Shown in pieces: positions 49,797-59,270 of a stretch of 64,000 bases of DNA. The DNA is from Rhizobium brockwellii. GTDB lineage: Bacteria; Pseudomonadota; Alphaproteobacteria; Rhizobiales; Rhizobiaceae. How positions within the stretch are numbered: position 1 is the first letter of the stretch; every line of letters starts with the position of its first letter. A program made the translations under genes and the position numbers. The stretch spans positions 248,001 through 312,000 of the forward strand of contig NZ_CP053439.1 of NCBI RefSeq assembly GCF_000769405.2, read 5' to 3'. The notes under the pieces were generated by a model. The model worked only from the letters and a program-made list of their open reading frames with translations, searched no databases and was not told the DNA's origin.

Positions 49797-51617
49797 TCAT
49801 TCTCTTTCCGGCGGAGGGTCATCCGTCGGGGCAATTGTATCAGGCCCATGGCTGTCTTCATAGGGCACACTCTCATGATGCACTTGGGCGAGCCGGTCAA
49901 CCATGCCAAGCGCAATTTCACGCTCACCCATGATGACGGTGTCGGCGCCATATTGCCTCAGCTCATCGACCTCTGCGTCAGAATGGGCGCGGGCGACGAT
50001 GAGGATCGATGGATTGACGCTGCGTGCCTGCTCGGCGATGCGGCAGGCTTCGAAGGCGTTGGGGATGGCGATGGCAATGCTGCGGGCGCCGGAAAGATTG
50101 GCAAGGTCGAGGGTTTCCCGCATCACCGCATTGCCCGCCAGAGTTTCGATACCCTGCGCCTTCAGCTCGCCGATGCGCTTGTCGGAGTCCTCGATGACGA
50201 GAAAAGGTGTGGCTGACGACTTGAGATTCTGCCCGACGATGCTGCCAACCCGCCCGTAGCCGACGAGAATGGCGTGGCCGCGGAGAGCGGTCGGGTGCAC
50301 CTCGTCATCTTCGGGCGGTATCTCCTCCGGCGCTGCTATTGCATCTGCAGCGGGAGCAGGGTCTGCCGCGACGTCTTCGCGCTTTGCACCATCCAGCAGC
50401 GGCCGCATGCGGTCACAGAGGAAGAACAGTAGCGGATTGAGGATGATCGAGATGATGGCGCCGGCAAGGATCAGATCGCGGCCTTCCTCCGGCAGCAGCC
50501 CCAGTTCGACGCCGAGGGCGGCGAGGATGAAGGAGAATTCGCCGATCTGGCCGAGGCTGGCCGAAATCGTCAGCGCCGTACTGAGCGGCTTCTTGAAGGC
50601 GAGCACGATGAGCAGCGCGGCGACGGACTTGCCGATGACGATGATGAAGATGGTGGCGAGGATCGGCAGCGGCTTGTCGATCAGGATGTTCGGATCGAAC
50701 AGCATGCCGACCGAGACGAAGAACAGCACGGCGAAGGCGTCCCGCAGCGGCAGGCTTTCCTGTGCGGCGCGATGGCTGAGCTCGCTTTCGGCAAGCACCA
50801 TGCCGGCAAAGAAGGCGCCGAGCGCCAGCGACACGCCGAAGAGCTTCGCCGCCCCGAAGGCGACGCCGAGCGCGATCGCCAGCACGCCGAGCCGGAAGAG
50901 TTCTCGCGAACCGGTATGGGCGATGCGATGCATCGTCCAGGGAATGAGCTTGCGGCCGAAGACCAGCATCAGCGCCACGAACAGCGCCACCTTCACCAGC
51001 GTCATGGCAATCATGCCACCGATGCCGAGATCGAGGCCGAACAGGCGGCTGAGCGCGGCTGAGAGCGGCTCGACGGGAGCGTGACCCTCACCGCCGATGC
51101 TGGCTGCGGCCGGGATCAGCACCAGCGCCAGCACCATGGCGAGATCCTCGACGATCAGCCAGCCGACGGCGATCCTGCCGCGCTCGGTCTCGACAAGGCG
51201 CCGCTCCTGCAGCGCCTTCAAGAGCACGACGGTGGAAGCGACCGAAAGCGCCAGGCCGAAGACCAGGCTGCCGCCGGTCGGCCAGCCCATGAAGGCGCCG
51301 AGCCCCCAGCCGAGCAATGTCGCAAAAGCGATCTGCACGATCGCGCCGGGCACGGCGATGCCGCGCACCGACAGCAGGTCTTTCAGGGAGAAATGCAGCC
51401 CGACGCCGAACATCAGCAGGATGACGCCGATTTCGGCCAGCTCCGGCGCAAGGTTCTGATCTGCCACATAACCTGGCGTATGTGGTCCGACGAGCACGCC
51501 GGCGATCAGATAGCCGACGAGCGGCGGCATCCGCAGCCGATGGGCGAAGGCGCCGAAGATGAAAGCCAGCACGAGGCCGCCGACGATTGTCGAAATCAAG
51601 GGCGTATCGTGTGGCAT
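49797..51617 (-). CDS. ybaL: YbaL-type CPA2 cation/proton antiporter
   Basis: This 606-residue protein has an N-terminal Na+/H+-exchanger domain with about 12-13 helices (about 8-400; LVGYLIAGVLVGPHTPG, EIGVILLMFGVGLHF, GLALSVASTVVLLKAL). A cytoplasmic TrkA-N/RCK domain follows (about 445-565; AILVGYGRVGSIVGQNL) and binds NAD(H) to gate transport. This matches the YbaL/KefB family, which moves K+ or Na+ against H+. The acidic Pro-rich linker (about 415-440) and tail are variable. It probably helps pH or potassium homeostasis. Confidence 0.93.
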   Translation of the reverse strand: MPHDTPLISTIVGGLVLAFIFGAFAHRLRMPPLVGYLIAGVLVGPHTPGYVADQNLAPELAEIGVILLMFGVGLHFSLKDLLSVRGIAVPGAIVQIAFATLLGWGLGAFMGWPTGGSLVFGLALSVASTVVLLKALQERRLVETERGRIAVGWLIVEDLAMVLALVLIPAAASIGGEGHAPVEPLSAALSRLFGLDLGIGGMIAMTLVKVALFVALMLVFGRKLIPWTMHRIAHTGSRELFRLGVLAIALGVAFGAAKLFGVSLALGAFFAGMVLAESELSHRAAQESLPLRDAFAVLFFVSVGMLFDPNILIDKPLPILATIFIIVIGKSVAALLIVLAFKKPLSTALTISASLGQIGEFSFILAALGVELGLLPEEGRDLILAGAIISIILNPLLFFLCDRMRPLLDGAKREDVAADPAPAADAIAAPEEIPPEDDEVHPTALRGHAILVGYGRVGSIVGQNLKSSATPFLVIEDSDKRIGELKAQGIETLAGNAVMRETLDLANLSGARSIAIAIPNAFEACRIAEQARSVNPSILIVARAHSDAEVDELRQYGADTVIMGEREIALGMVDRLAQVHHESVPYEDSHGPDTIAPTDDPPPERE

Positions 51618-51661
51618 CGCTGTCTCCCGATCTGGAAATCCCGTTCGTAATATGACATATA

Positions 51662-51677
51662 TGGTCTATATCGACCA
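51662..51677. promoter_or_regulatory. Candidate operator palindrome before XRE gene
   Basis: The perfect inverted repeat TGGTC-TATATC-GACCA lies 20 bases before the preferred start of the XRE-type regulator and about 45 bases before the divergent antiporter start. It may be an autoregulatory site controlling one or both genes. Confidence 0.45.
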
Positions 51678-51696
51678 ATATGGGCAACTTGAAATC

Positions 51697-51951
51697 ATGG
51701 GTCAAGGCGCAAGAGAAACAATTCTCACTCCCGCTCTCTGCCGCGCGGCGCGCGGCCTGCTCGACTGGACTCAAACCGATCTTGCCGAAAGGGCTGCCGT
51801 CTCGCGCAGCACCATCCGCGATTATGAAGGCCGGCACCACGACATCCACCGCGCGACGGAAGCGCAACTGCGCCTCGCCTTCGAGGAAGGCGGCGTCAAA
51901 TTCGTGGAGATCGAAGGGGCAGGCACCGGTGTTTACCTGCCGACTGCATAA
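51697..51951 (+). CDS. XRE-family helix-turn-helix regulator
   Basis: This 84-residue DNA-binding protein has an XRE helix-turn-helix (about 10-65: LTPALCRAARGLLDWTQTDL, AAVSRSTIRDYE), the short form common in rhizobia. The start could also be ATG 51652, but that would put the 51662-51677 palindrome inside the coding region, so 51697 is preferred. Neither start has a strong ribosome-binding site. It diverges from the YbaL-type antiporter and may regulate it or itself. Confidence 0.78.
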   Translation: MGQGARETILTPALCRAARGLLDWTQTDLAERAAVSRSTIRDYEGRHHDIHRATEAQLRLAFEEGGVKFVEIEGAGTGVYLPTA

Positions 51952-52011
51952 AATGATGCAGCAATTCAAAGTGTTACTGCGTTGCGCCTCTGAAAAGAGG
52001 CTTGGTGTTGT
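51945..52011. repeat. Degenerate RIME-like repeat
   Basis: The arms CTGCATAAAATGATGCAG and the following AGTGTTACTGCGTTGCGCC-like stretch correspond to the two modules at 36772-36873, with many changes. It lies between the XRE gene and the convergent glycosyltransferase gene and overlaps the end of the XRE coding sequence slightly. Confidence 0.55.
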
Positions 52012-52032
52012 CATTGGGCAGACTGAACACGC

Positions 52033-53454
52033 TCAGGGCGCCAGGCAGGCGGCAGAGACCTTGTAGATGGAAAGCGTCTTGCCCTTGTAGTTGCCTTCCG
52101 TCGGCTGCCAGTTCTTCAGCACCTCGGGCGTCTCGGTGGCGCAGGTGAAGGCCCCGTCCGTCAGGAAAAGCACCTTGCCGGTGATGTCGGCGGGCAGAGC
52201 GAATTCCTGCTCGTAATAGCTCTCCGGAAGGCCCGCCGGCGCCCGCGCATAGATCCGGTAGGATGCATCGCGCAGCGTATAGAAGAGATCGGCGACCATA
52301 TCGCGATTGTCGGTGACGATGATGTCGGTGCCGGCCTGAGCTGCGAGTGCGGCGGCCTCGCGGCTGACCTCGGCGCGGCCGAGATAGCGCTTCATCAGCG
52401 CGTCGCCGTTCGGCAGCAGCAACTGATGCGGAAAAATCGTCGCCAGCGGAAAGAGCAGGCTGGCGATGCCGTTGATGGTCAGCGACAGCCTGAGCCCCTT
52501 CGGCCACTTCAGGTAAAGCAGCCAGACGGCAAGGATGGTGCCGGCGACATAGGCGGTCACCGCCCAGTTGGCATAGGCCTTGGCGACCGTTGCCTGCAGC
52601 GTGATGAGCACGACGACCGGCATCGACAGCCAGACCAGCATCTTCTCGCGGTCGTCGCTCATGCCCTTGATCATGCGATAGACCGCCCAGAGCATCGCGA
52701 AGAAGATGATCGGCCCGACGACGCCGAATTGGGCGGAGAAAAATTCAAGCCCGCGACGGAGATTGATGCCGAGTTCGCTCCAATGGGCGATGTCCTGGGT
52801 ATGGCGCACCGTCGTGTTGTCGTGCTGCAGGTTCCACCAGAGGTTCGGCAAGGCGACGACCGCCGCGACCGCGACTGCGATGATGAAATCCCGGATGGCG
52901 ATGCGCGCCGCCGGAATGAGGAGGAGGGCAATCGCGCCGCCCGGAACGACGAACAGCACGGCATACTTCGTCAGGAAGGCGAGGCCGACGCCAAGGCCCA
53001 TGACGAGCGCCAGCCCAACCGAGCGCCGCTGCGTCAAGCCGAAATAGGCAAGCAGCGCGATCGCGATGAAGAACAGCAGGATCACGTCGGTCGAGAAGAA
53101 CACCGAAGACAGCGCGACGCCCGGGAGGGTGATGTAGGTGGCGCCTGTCCAGCCTTCGATCTCCGGCCCGACGAAACGTTTTGCCGTCTTCATCAGCACC
53201 AGTGCCGCCGCCATGTGGATCAGCGGTCCGAGCAGCCTGATCCAATAGATGGCGTTGGAGCCGGAAAGCTCGGTCATCGCCCGGATCACCCACGCAATCA
53301 TCGGCGGCTTGGAATAATAGCCGAGGTCGAGGTTTTGCGACCAGAACCAGTACTGCGCCTCGTCGACGAAAAGGTCCGTCGTATCGAAATTGAGCATGAC
53401 GACGCGCCAGAGCGTGAAGCCAAGAACGATGAGGAGACCAGATCTGGGGGACAT
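52033..53454 (-). CDS. GT39-type glycosyltransferase (ArnT-like), membrane
   Basis: This 473-residue polytopic protein has about ten membrane helices and a periplasmic C-terminal domain. The catalytic Asp-Glu pair near the first loop (FVDEAQYWFWSQNLDLGYYS) and KPPMIAW are the hallmark of ArnT/PMT-type glycosyltransferases. They transfer a sugar from a polyprenyl-phosphate donor to lipid A or other acceptors. The ATG at 53454 begins just before the first helix. It stands alone, so the acceptor is not revealed by context. Confidence 0.88.
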   Translation of the reverse strand: MSPRSGLLIVLGFTLWRVVMLNFDTTDLFVDEAQYWFWSQNLDLGYYSKPPMIAWVIRAMTELSGSNAIYWIRLLGPLIHMAAALVLMKTAKRFVGPEIEGWTGATYITLPGVALSSVFFSTDVILLFFIAIALLAYFGLTQRRSVGLALVMGLGVGLAFLTKYAVLFVVPGGAIALLLIPAARIAIRDFIIAVAVAAVVALPNLWWNLQHDNTTVRHTQDIAHWSELGINLRRGLEFFSAQFGVVGPIIFFAMLWAVYRMIKGMSDDREKMLVWLSMPVVVLITLQATVAKAYANWAVTAYVAGTILAVWLLYLKWPKGLRLSLTINGIASLLFPLATIFPHQLLLPNGDALMKRYLGRAEVSREAAALAAQAGTDIIVTDNRDMVADLFYTLRDASYRIYARAPAGLPESYYEQEFALPADITGKVLFLTDGAFTCATETPEVLKNWQPTEGNYKGKTLSIYKVSAACLAP

Positions 53455-53532
53455 GAACCGATAGTTCCGCTGACATGAAAGGCGCGAGTGCGATACACCA
53501 AAGGTGCCGGACTGCCAACGGGGAAGGGTGGC

Positions 53533-53575
53533 TCTAAAGCATGTCGCGCAAAACTGTGCAGCGTTAAAGCACGAG
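53533..53575. repeat. Rhizobial intergenic repeat fragment
   Basis: The stretch containing AAAGCATGTCGCGCAAAAC and TGTGCAGCG resembles a very common short intergenic repeat of Rhizobium genomes. It lies between the ArnT-like gene and a tiny membrane-protein ORF. It appears truncated. Confidence 0.45.
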
Positions 53576-53602
53576 GAGCCTATCTGAAAGATTGCGACGC
53601 GT

Positions 53603-53716
53603 TTAGAACACCCGAAGGGCGCGGATGTCGCGGTTTGCGGCGATGGAATCGAGGCGTGCGACGGCTGCAAGCAGCGTCATTGCAATCAAGCAGGCACCCA
53701 ATCCGAGAACAATCAT
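53603..53716 (-). CDS. 37-residue single-helix membrane peptide
   Basis: A 37-codon frame starts with ATG at 53716 after an AAGGA ribosome-binding site and encodes MIVLGLGACLIAMTLLAAVA followed by a short polar tail RLDSIAANRDIRALRVF. The first 20 residues form one membrane helix. Despite its size it has good coding features, and no longer frame here looks real. It lies in the spacer between the ArnT-like gene and the chemotaxis operon. No family is recognised. Confidence 0.5.
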   Translation of the reverse strand: MIVLGLGACLIAMTLLAAVARLDSIAANRDIRALRVF

Positions 53717-53961
53717 TGCTCTGTCCTTGTCGACGTCATGTCTTGGTTATCCACCGGCATATAACACGGAGCTTGCGTGTGCCTTGTAGCAGCCATGCAA
53801 CTCCGCAACAGTATTTGCTGCGAACTGCCTCGAATTGCTTGAAAAGCCTGTTCTCCGAAAGGCTTATTAACCTTCAAGCAAGGAATTAACCATAAACATT
53901 GGTCTATACGTCGGAATGGGAAGATGCACTCGTTCCCACCAGGCATGACGCCGTCCCGCCG

Positions 53962-54115
53962 TACCGGGTTGATCCGGTATCCATCTCTTCAGACAGCTCC
54001 GAAACATAGCTGATCAGGGGGCTTCGCTCCGCCGGTTGTAACCGGTGGTGAGGACCGTCTCAACGCTTCGCGTTCATCGGATGCTGCACAAGTTTTTGGC
54101 CGGGCTTTCGCCCGG
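53962..54115 (+). promoter_or_regulatory. Leader of the chemotaxis operon with three inverted repeats
   Basis: Upstream of icpA lie TACCGG-N6-CCGGTA (53962-53979), CCGGTT-GT-AACCGG (54032-54045) and a hairpin CCGGGC-TTTC-GCCCGG (54100-54115). The first two share the CCGGT half-site and might be operators for a flagellar/chemotaxis regulator such as VisNR or Rem. The last sits in the message leader 33 bases before the icpA ATG. Promoter hexamers could not be placed with confidence. Confidence 0.45.
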
Positions 54116-54147
54116 AAAGTGGTTGGGGACAGGCGTTGAGGCAGGAC

Positions 54148-55776
54148 ATGCCATCAGATCAGGCTCGTGGAGCGCAGGCAGGCAGCTTGCGCGACCGCCT
54201 GCGCTTTGCCGGTCTCGATGCCGACCAGTGCGAGCTGGTGCGCCGTAACCGGCCGGCGCTCGAAGCGCATCTGAAGGCGGGCCTCAGGGATCTCTTCCAC
54301 CGGTTCCAGTCATTCCCCGACGCCTCGCGCAATTTCGAGAGCGAACGCCAAGTCGAGCGTCTGCACGATCTGCAGTCCTCGCATTGGGACGTGCTGACGG
54401 ATGCACGGTTCGACAGCCTCTATGCCGAGCGCGTCAAGGTGCTCTCCGATACCGAAAGCAAGATGGGTCTTGACCCGCGCTGGCACGTGGCCGGCCATGG
54501 CGTCATGCTGGAGCATGTTGTTTCCGGCCTCGCCGAGCAGATCGCCGGCCGTCCACTGCTGCCGTCGGCCAAGCGCCGCACCCGCGAAATCTCCGACCTG
54601 ATGACGGCGATCATCCGCATCGTCATGGTCGATGTGGAAATTGCTGTCTCGCTCCGCTTCAATGCACTGCGCGCCGGGGAACAGCGCGCGCTTGCCGAGC
54701 AGCGCGCCGACAACGAGGCCGAGATCGCCCGGATCTTCGGCGATGTCATCGACGGTCTTTCCGCACGCGACCTGACGCGACGCGCGCCCGTCGACGGCGC
54801 CTATGCCGGGATCGCCGCCGCACTGAACGGTGCGTTGGATGGCCTCCAGGCCGAATTCACCGCCATCACCGAGCGCACGGTCAAGGCCGAAGCGGCGACG
54901 GGCTCGCTTGCCGGTCTGTCGCGGCAGTTCGCCGGCACCGCTTCCGGCCAGGCCGATCGGCTGCAGCTTTCCGCCGCCGCCCTTGCCGGCATTGCCGGCA
55001 GTGTGCGCAACGGTGCTGCCGACAGCCGCGCTGCCGAACAGGCGGCCGCCACGACGCGCGCCGCCGTCGAGGAAAGCGGTGAAGTTGTCGGCCGCGCGAT
55101 CAGCGCCATGGCCGATATCGAGCAGTCGGCCGAAAAGATCGGCCAGATCATCGGCGCGATCGACGAGATCGCCTTCCAGACCAATCTTCTGGCGCTGAAT
55201 GCCGGCATCGAAGCTGCTCGCGCCGGCGATTCCGGCCGCGGTTTTGCCGTCGTCGCCCAGGAAGTCCGCGCCCTTGCCCAGCGCTCGGCCGAAGCCGCCC
55301 GCGAGATCAAGACACTGGTGACGACGACCAAGGCGCAGGTCGACGCCGGCGTGCAGATGGTCGGCCGCACACAGGATTCGATCGGCAGCATCGTGCGCCA
55401 GGTCACCGACATCAACGCCGCCATCGCAGGCATCGCCACCCGAACCGGCGAACATGCCGCAAGCCTCGACAGCGTGACATCAGACGTCAAGGGCCTGGGT
55501 GGCGAGGTGGCCGATAGCGCCGGCCTGGCGGAGCGCTCGGCGCAAGGCGCCGACCACCTCCACAGCGTCATTCTCGAGCTCGGCCAGACGATTCGCGAAT
55601 TCCGCATCGCCCGGGAAAACGCCACTGCCGGGCGCCCGACGCCGGTGCGCGTGACACCGCCGCGCGCCCTTGAGGGCGCGACCGGCCCGGCACCGGTCGT
55701 GGACGAATACGAAAATGACGATTTTGGCCTTCAGCAGGCGTTCGCAAGCGTCGGAGGTGGGCGGAATGTTTACTAA
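54148..55776 (+). CDS. icpA: IcpA, soluble globin-type chemoreceptor
   Basis: This 542-residue cytoplasmic methyl-accepting protein has an N-terminal protoglobin domain (about 12-180), a short linker, and a C-terminal signalling domain. The hairpin tip is [20 protein letters not shown], the site where CheA and CheW bind. The globin contains [12 protein letters not shown], which aligns with the haem-proximal helix of HemAT-type sensors, but the proximal His position is Glu103. There is no membrane helix. The C terminus ends in [17 protein letters not shown] 54148 is preferred over a TTG four codons earlier. It is the first gene of the che operon, as in other rhizobia. Confidence 0.93.
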   Translation: MPSDQARGAQAGSLRDRLRFAGLDADQCELVRRNRPALEAHLKAGLRDLFHRFQSFPDASRNFESERQVERLHDLQSSHWDVLTDARFDSLYAERVKVLSDTESKMGLDPRWHVAGHGVMLEHVVSGLAEQIAGRPLLPSAKRRTREISDLMTAIIRIVMVDVEIAVSLRFNALRAGEQRALAEQRADNEAEIARIFGDVIDGLSARDLTRRAPVDGAYAGIAAALNGALDGLQAEFTAITERTVKAEAATGSLAGLSRQFAGTASGQADRLQLSAAALAGIAGSVRNGAADSRAAEQAAATTRAAVEESGEVVGRAISAMADIEQSAEKIGQIIGAIDEIAFQTNLLALNAGIEAARAGDSGRGFAVVAQEVRALAQRSAEAAREIKTLVTTTKAQVDAGVQMVGRTQDSIGSIVRQVTDINAAIAGIATRTGEHAASLDSVTSDVKGLGGEVADSAGLAERSAQGADHLHSVILELGQTIREFRIARENATAGRPTPVRVTPPRALEGATGPAPVVDEYENDDFGLQQAFASVGGGRNVY

Positions 55777-55839
55777 CCTATCGGATGATTGCCTCAGCTC
55801 GTCTTTTCGGGCCGGGGACAAGGGGACAAGGAAAAGCTG

Positions 55840-56136
55840 ATGGCAGCAAAGAAGAGTGGCAAAACGCTGGATTTGACAGCGGTGCTCGACCTCAACGAGG
55901 CTTCCGCCTTGCGCGATAAACTCCTCTCCCTCCGGGGTAGCGGTCTTTCGATAGACGCTTCCGGCGTCGAACGGATCGGTGCGCTTTGCGCCCAGGTTCT
56001 GATGTCCGCCGAGAAGACCTGGGAGCAGGACAAGCAGCCGTTCACCTTCTCCAAGGTGTCCGACGCATTTCAGAAAACCATGCAGCTGGTTGGCGTCAAT
56101 ATTGACCACCTGCTTGCCAAGGAGATTCGGCAATGA
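55840..56136 (+). CDS. cheS: CheS, STAS-domain chemotaxis protein
   Basis: This 98-residue STAS-domain protein (LDLTAVLDLNEASALRDKLL, SIDASGVERIGALCAQVLMS) corresponds to CheS of Sinorhizobium meliloti (called CheX in some rhizobial annotations). CheS binds CheA and speeds drainage of phosphate from CheY1. ATG 55840 lies after AAGGAAAAGC. It overlaps cheY1 by 4 bases. The position, second in the operon between icpA and cheY1, is the conserved one. Confidence 0.9.
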   Translation: MAAKKSGKTLDLTAVLDLNEASALRDKLLSLRGSGLSIDASGVERIGALCAQVLMSAEKTWEQDKQPFTFSKVSDAFQKTMQLVGVNIDHLLAKEIRQ

Positions 56137-56498
56137 AGAAAAAAGTGCTGACCGTGGATGATTCCCGCACCATCCGAAACATGCTTCTCGTGACGCTGAA
56201 CAATGCCGGCTTCGAGACGATCCAGGCGGAAGACGGCATCGAGGGCCTCGAGGTTCTCGAAGAGTCCAATCCCGACGTCATCGTGACCGACATCAACATG
56301 CCGCGCCTCGACGGTTTCGGCTTCATCGAAGGTGTCCGCCGCAACGAGAAATATCGGGCGATCCCGATCCTGGTCCTGACCACCGAAAGCGACGCGGAAA
56401 AGAAGAACCGCGCCCGCCAGGCCGGTGCCACGGGCTGGATCGTCAAGCCTTTCGACCCGGCCAAGCTGATCGATGCCATTGAGCGTGTAACCGCTTAA
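56133..56498 (+). CDS. cheY1: CheY1 response regulator
   Basis: This 121-residue receiver has Asp9-Asp10 (LTVDDS), acceptor Asp53 (VIVTDINMPRLDG), the conserved Thr in VLTTES, and Lys in IVKPFD. In rhizobia with two CheYs, CheY1 mainly serves as a phosphate sink while CheY2 binds the motor. It overlaps cheS by 4 bases and is followed 17 bases later by cheA. Confidence 0.95.
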   Translation: MKKKVLTVDDSRTIRNMLLVTLNNAGFETIQAEDGIEGLEVLEESNPDVIVTDINMPRLDGFGFIEGVRRNEKYRAIPILVLTTESDAEKKNRARQAGATGWIVKPFDPAKLIDAIERVTA

Positions 56499-56515
56499 AC
56501 CCAGGATTTGCTCCG

Positions 56516-58798
56516 ATGGATATGAACGAAATCAAAGAGATCTTTTTCCAGGAGTGCGAGGAACAGCTCGCAGAGTTGGAATCCGGTCTTCTGAAAATGA
56601 ATGATGGCGATCGCGATCCGGAAACCGTCAATGCGGTGTTCCGTGCCGTGCATTCGATCAAGGGCGGCGCCGGTGCCTTCGGCCTTGACGATCTGGTAGC
56701 CTTCGCCCATGTTTTCGAGACCACTCTCGATTGCGTTCGATCCAACAAGCTTGAGCCGAACCAGGACGTCCTGAAGGTGATGCTGAAGTCGGCTGACGTG
56801 CTCGCCGACCTGACGAACGTTGCACGCGACGGCGGCAGCGTCGATGAAAGCCGCAGCCGCGGCCTCGTCAGGGAGCTCGAGGCGCTGGCCAACGGTGAAA
56901 TGCCGTCTCCCTCGGCGTCAGTCGAGGCGCCTGCGCCGAAGGCCGCCGCAAAGGCCGCTCCGGCGCCGACCCCCAAACCGACGGACGACAGCGGCTTTCA
57001 ACCAGTCCCCTTTTCCTTCGACGATTTTGGCGGCGAGGGCGATGCGGGCGACATGCCGGCCTATGAAGTCATCTTCAAGCCGCGCTACGAACTCTATTCC
57101 AAGGGCAATGACGCCACCCTGCTGCTGCGCGATCTCTCGCGCGTCGGCGAAATGACCATCTATTGCAATACGGATGACCTGCCGGGCCTCGATGAACTCG
57201 ATCCGGAAGGCGCTTATTTCTTCTGGAACGTCACGGTCAAGACGGACAAGGGCGAGGACGCCATCCGCACCGTCTTCGAATTCGCCGAGTGGGATTGCGA
57301 ACTGACGGTGAAGCCGGTCGAAGAAGCAAGGGCCGACGCGACCAGCAACGACGAACTGCCGATGGTGCCGGTTCCCTTCGATCTGTCGATCCTGGATGAG
57401 ACAGGCGCAACGGAAGAGGTTTCCGCCTCAGACGCGCGGGCCGAAGAGACGGCCGCCGCCGTTGCCGCCGCCGAAACTGCCTCCAACGTCACGCAGATGG
57501 CCGCAGCCGCAGCCCGTGTCGAGAAGAAGGAATCGGCAGCCGCCGCAGCGGCCGCAGCAAGCGCTGCCGCCCAGAACAATGCCGCCGGTGCCGGCCAGAC
57601 GATCCGCGTCGATCTCGACCGTGTCGACCGCCTGATCAACCTCGTCGGCGAATTGGTCATCAACCAGGCGATGCTGTCGCAGAGCGTCATCGAGAACGAC
57701 ACGACCGGCACCTCCTCGATCAATATGGGCCTCGAGGAGCTGCAGCAGCTCACCCGCGAGATCCAGGACTCGGTCATGGCGATCCGCGCGCAGCCGGTGA
57801 AGCCGGTGTTCCAGCGCATGTCGCGTATCGTCCGCGAAATCGCCGACATGACCGGTAAGTCGATCCGCCTTATCACTGAAGGCGAAAACACCGAAGTCGA
57901 CAAGACGGTCATCGACAAGCTGGCCGAGCCGCTGACCCACATGATCCGCAATGCCGTCGACCACGGCATCGAAACCCCTGAAAAGCGTGCGGCCGCCGGC
58001 AAGAACACCGAAGGCACTGTCCGCCTGACCGCCAAGCATCGTTCGGGACGCATCCTGATCGAGCTTGCCGACGACGGCGCCGGCATCAACCGCGAGAAGG
58101 TCCGCCAGAAGGCGATCGACAACGACCTCATCCCGGCCGACTCCAACCTGTCGGACGAGGAAATCGACAATCTGATCTTCCTGCCGGGCTTCTCGACGGC
58201 CGACAAGATCTCCGACATCTCCGGCCGCGGCGTCGGCATGGACGTCGTCAAGCGCTCGATCCAGGCGCTCGGCGGCCGCATCAACATCACCTCGAAGCCG
58301 GGCCACGGTTCGGTCTTCACCATGAGCCTGCCGCTGACGCTCGCCGTCCTCGACGGCATGGTGGTCACCGTCGCCGGCCAGACGCTGGTCGTGCCGCTGA
58401 CCGCAATCGTCGAAACCCTGCAGCCGGAAGCTGCCGCGATCCATTCCTTCGGTGCCAACCATCGACTGATCTCGATCCGCAATAGCTTCTGCCCGCTGGT
58501 CGATGTCGGCCGCATCCTGAACTTCCGCGCCACCCAGGCCAATCCGGTCGAAGGCGTGGCGCTTCTGGTGGAATCCGAAGGCGGCGGCCAGCGCGCCCTG
58601 ATGGTCGATGCCATCCAGGGTCAGCGCCAGGTGGTCATCAAGAGCCTGGAAGCGAACTACACCCACGTGCCGGGCATTGCCGCCGCCACCATCCTCGGTG
58701 ACGGGCGCGTCGCTCTCATCCTCGATGTCGACGCGGTCGTCGGCGCCTCGCGCGGCCAGTCGCTCAAAGCGGAAATGTCGTTAGCAGCGGTGGGCTAA
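56516..58798 (+). CDS. cheA: CheA chemotaxis histidine kinase
   Basis: This 760-residue kinase has a P1 phosphotransfer domain (His46 in [12 protein letters not shown]), a CheY-binding P2-like region (about 180-280), and an unusually long Ala-rich linker (about 305-360). The dimerisation P3 domain follows from about 365 ([19 protein letters not shown]), then the ATP-binding P4 domain ([37 protein letters not shown]) and the CheW-like P5 domain at the end. It phosphorylates CheY1, CheY2 and CheB in response to receptors. The low-complexity linker lengthens it beyond the E. coli protein. Confidence 0.97.
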   Translation: MDMNEIKEIFFQECEEQLAELESGLLKMNDGDRDPETVNAVFRAVHSIKGGAGAFGLDDLVAFAHVFETTLDCVRSNKLEPNQDVLKVMLKSADVLADLTNVARDGGSVDESRSRGLVRELEALANGEMPSPSASVEAPAPKAAAKAAPAPTPKPTDDSGFQPVPFSFDDFGGEGDAGDMPAYEVIFKPRYELYSKGNDATLLLRDLSRVGEMTIYCNTDDLPGLDELDPEGAYFFWNVTVKTDKGEDAIRTVFEFAEWDCELTVKPVEEARADATSNDELPMVPVPFDLSILDETGATEEVSASDARAEETAAAVAAAETASNVTQMAAAAARVEKKESAAAAAAAASAAAQNNAAGAGQTIRVDLDRVDRLINLVGELVINQAMLSQSVIENDTTGTSSINMGLEELQQLTREIQDSVMAIRAQPVKPVFQRMSRIVREIADMTGKSIRLITEGENTEVDKTVIDKLAEPLTHMIRNAVDHGIETPEKRAAAGKNTEGTVRLTAKHRSGRILIELADDGAGINREKVRQKAIDNDLIPADSNLSDEEIDNLIFLPGFSTADKISDISGRGVGMDVVKRSIQALGGRINITSKPGHGSVFTMSLPLTLAVLDGMVVTVAGQTLVVPLTAIVETLQPEAAAIHSFGANHRLISIRNSFCPLVDVGRILNFRATQANPVEGVALLVESEGGGQRALMVDAIQGQRQVVIKSLEANYTHVPGIAAATILGDGRVALILDVDAVVGASRGQSLKAEMSLAAVG

Positions 58799-58802
58799 GG
58801 GA

Positions 58803-59270
58803 ATGTCGTACACTGTAAAAAATCTGAACGAGGGGGATCGCGAGCTGATCGCGTTCCGCATCGGGGATCAGGAATTTTGCGTGAACATCATGTCGGTTCG
58901 CGAAATCCGCGGCTGGACCCCCGCGACCGCGATGCCGCATTCGCCTGGCTATATGCTGGGTGTCATCAACCTGCGCGGCGCGGTGTTGCCGATCATCGAT
59001 CTTGCGGCGCGGCTCGGCATGAAGCCGGCCGATCCGACTGCCCGTCATGTCATCATCGTCGCCCAGGTCCGGCGCAAGGTCGTCGGCCTCCTGGTCGACG
59101 CCGTTTCCGATATTCTGACGGTGACCGATGAAACCATCCAGCCGACGCCCGAGATCTCCTCCGAGCTCGAGCGTCAATTTGCCCGCGGCATTCTCGCCAT
59201 CGAGAAGCGAATGATCTGCCTGATCGAACTCGAATCCCTCTTTCCAGAGACCGAAAGCGAAGCCGCATGA
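58803..59270 (+). CDS. cheW: CheW coupling protein
   Basis: This 155-residue SH3-like adaptor links receptors to CheA. Family features are [20 protein letters not shown] near the start, [20 protein letters not shown] in the middle, and [11 protein letters not shown]. It starts 4 bases after the cheA stop and overlaps cheR by 4 bases (ATGA). Confidence 0.95.
   Translation: MSYTVKNLNEGDRELIAFRIGDQEFCVNIMSVREIRGWTPATAMPHSPGYMLGVINLRGAVLPIIDLAARLGMKPADPTARHVIIVAQVRRKVVGLLVDAVSDILTVTDETIQPTPEISSELERQFARGILAIEKRMICLIELESLFPETESEAA

Noticed and set aside
53488..53889. 133-codon plus-strand frame between the ArnT-like gene and the che operon
   Set aside because: It is Arg/Ser-rich low-complexity translation crossing a repeat and an opposite small gene; not convincing as protein.
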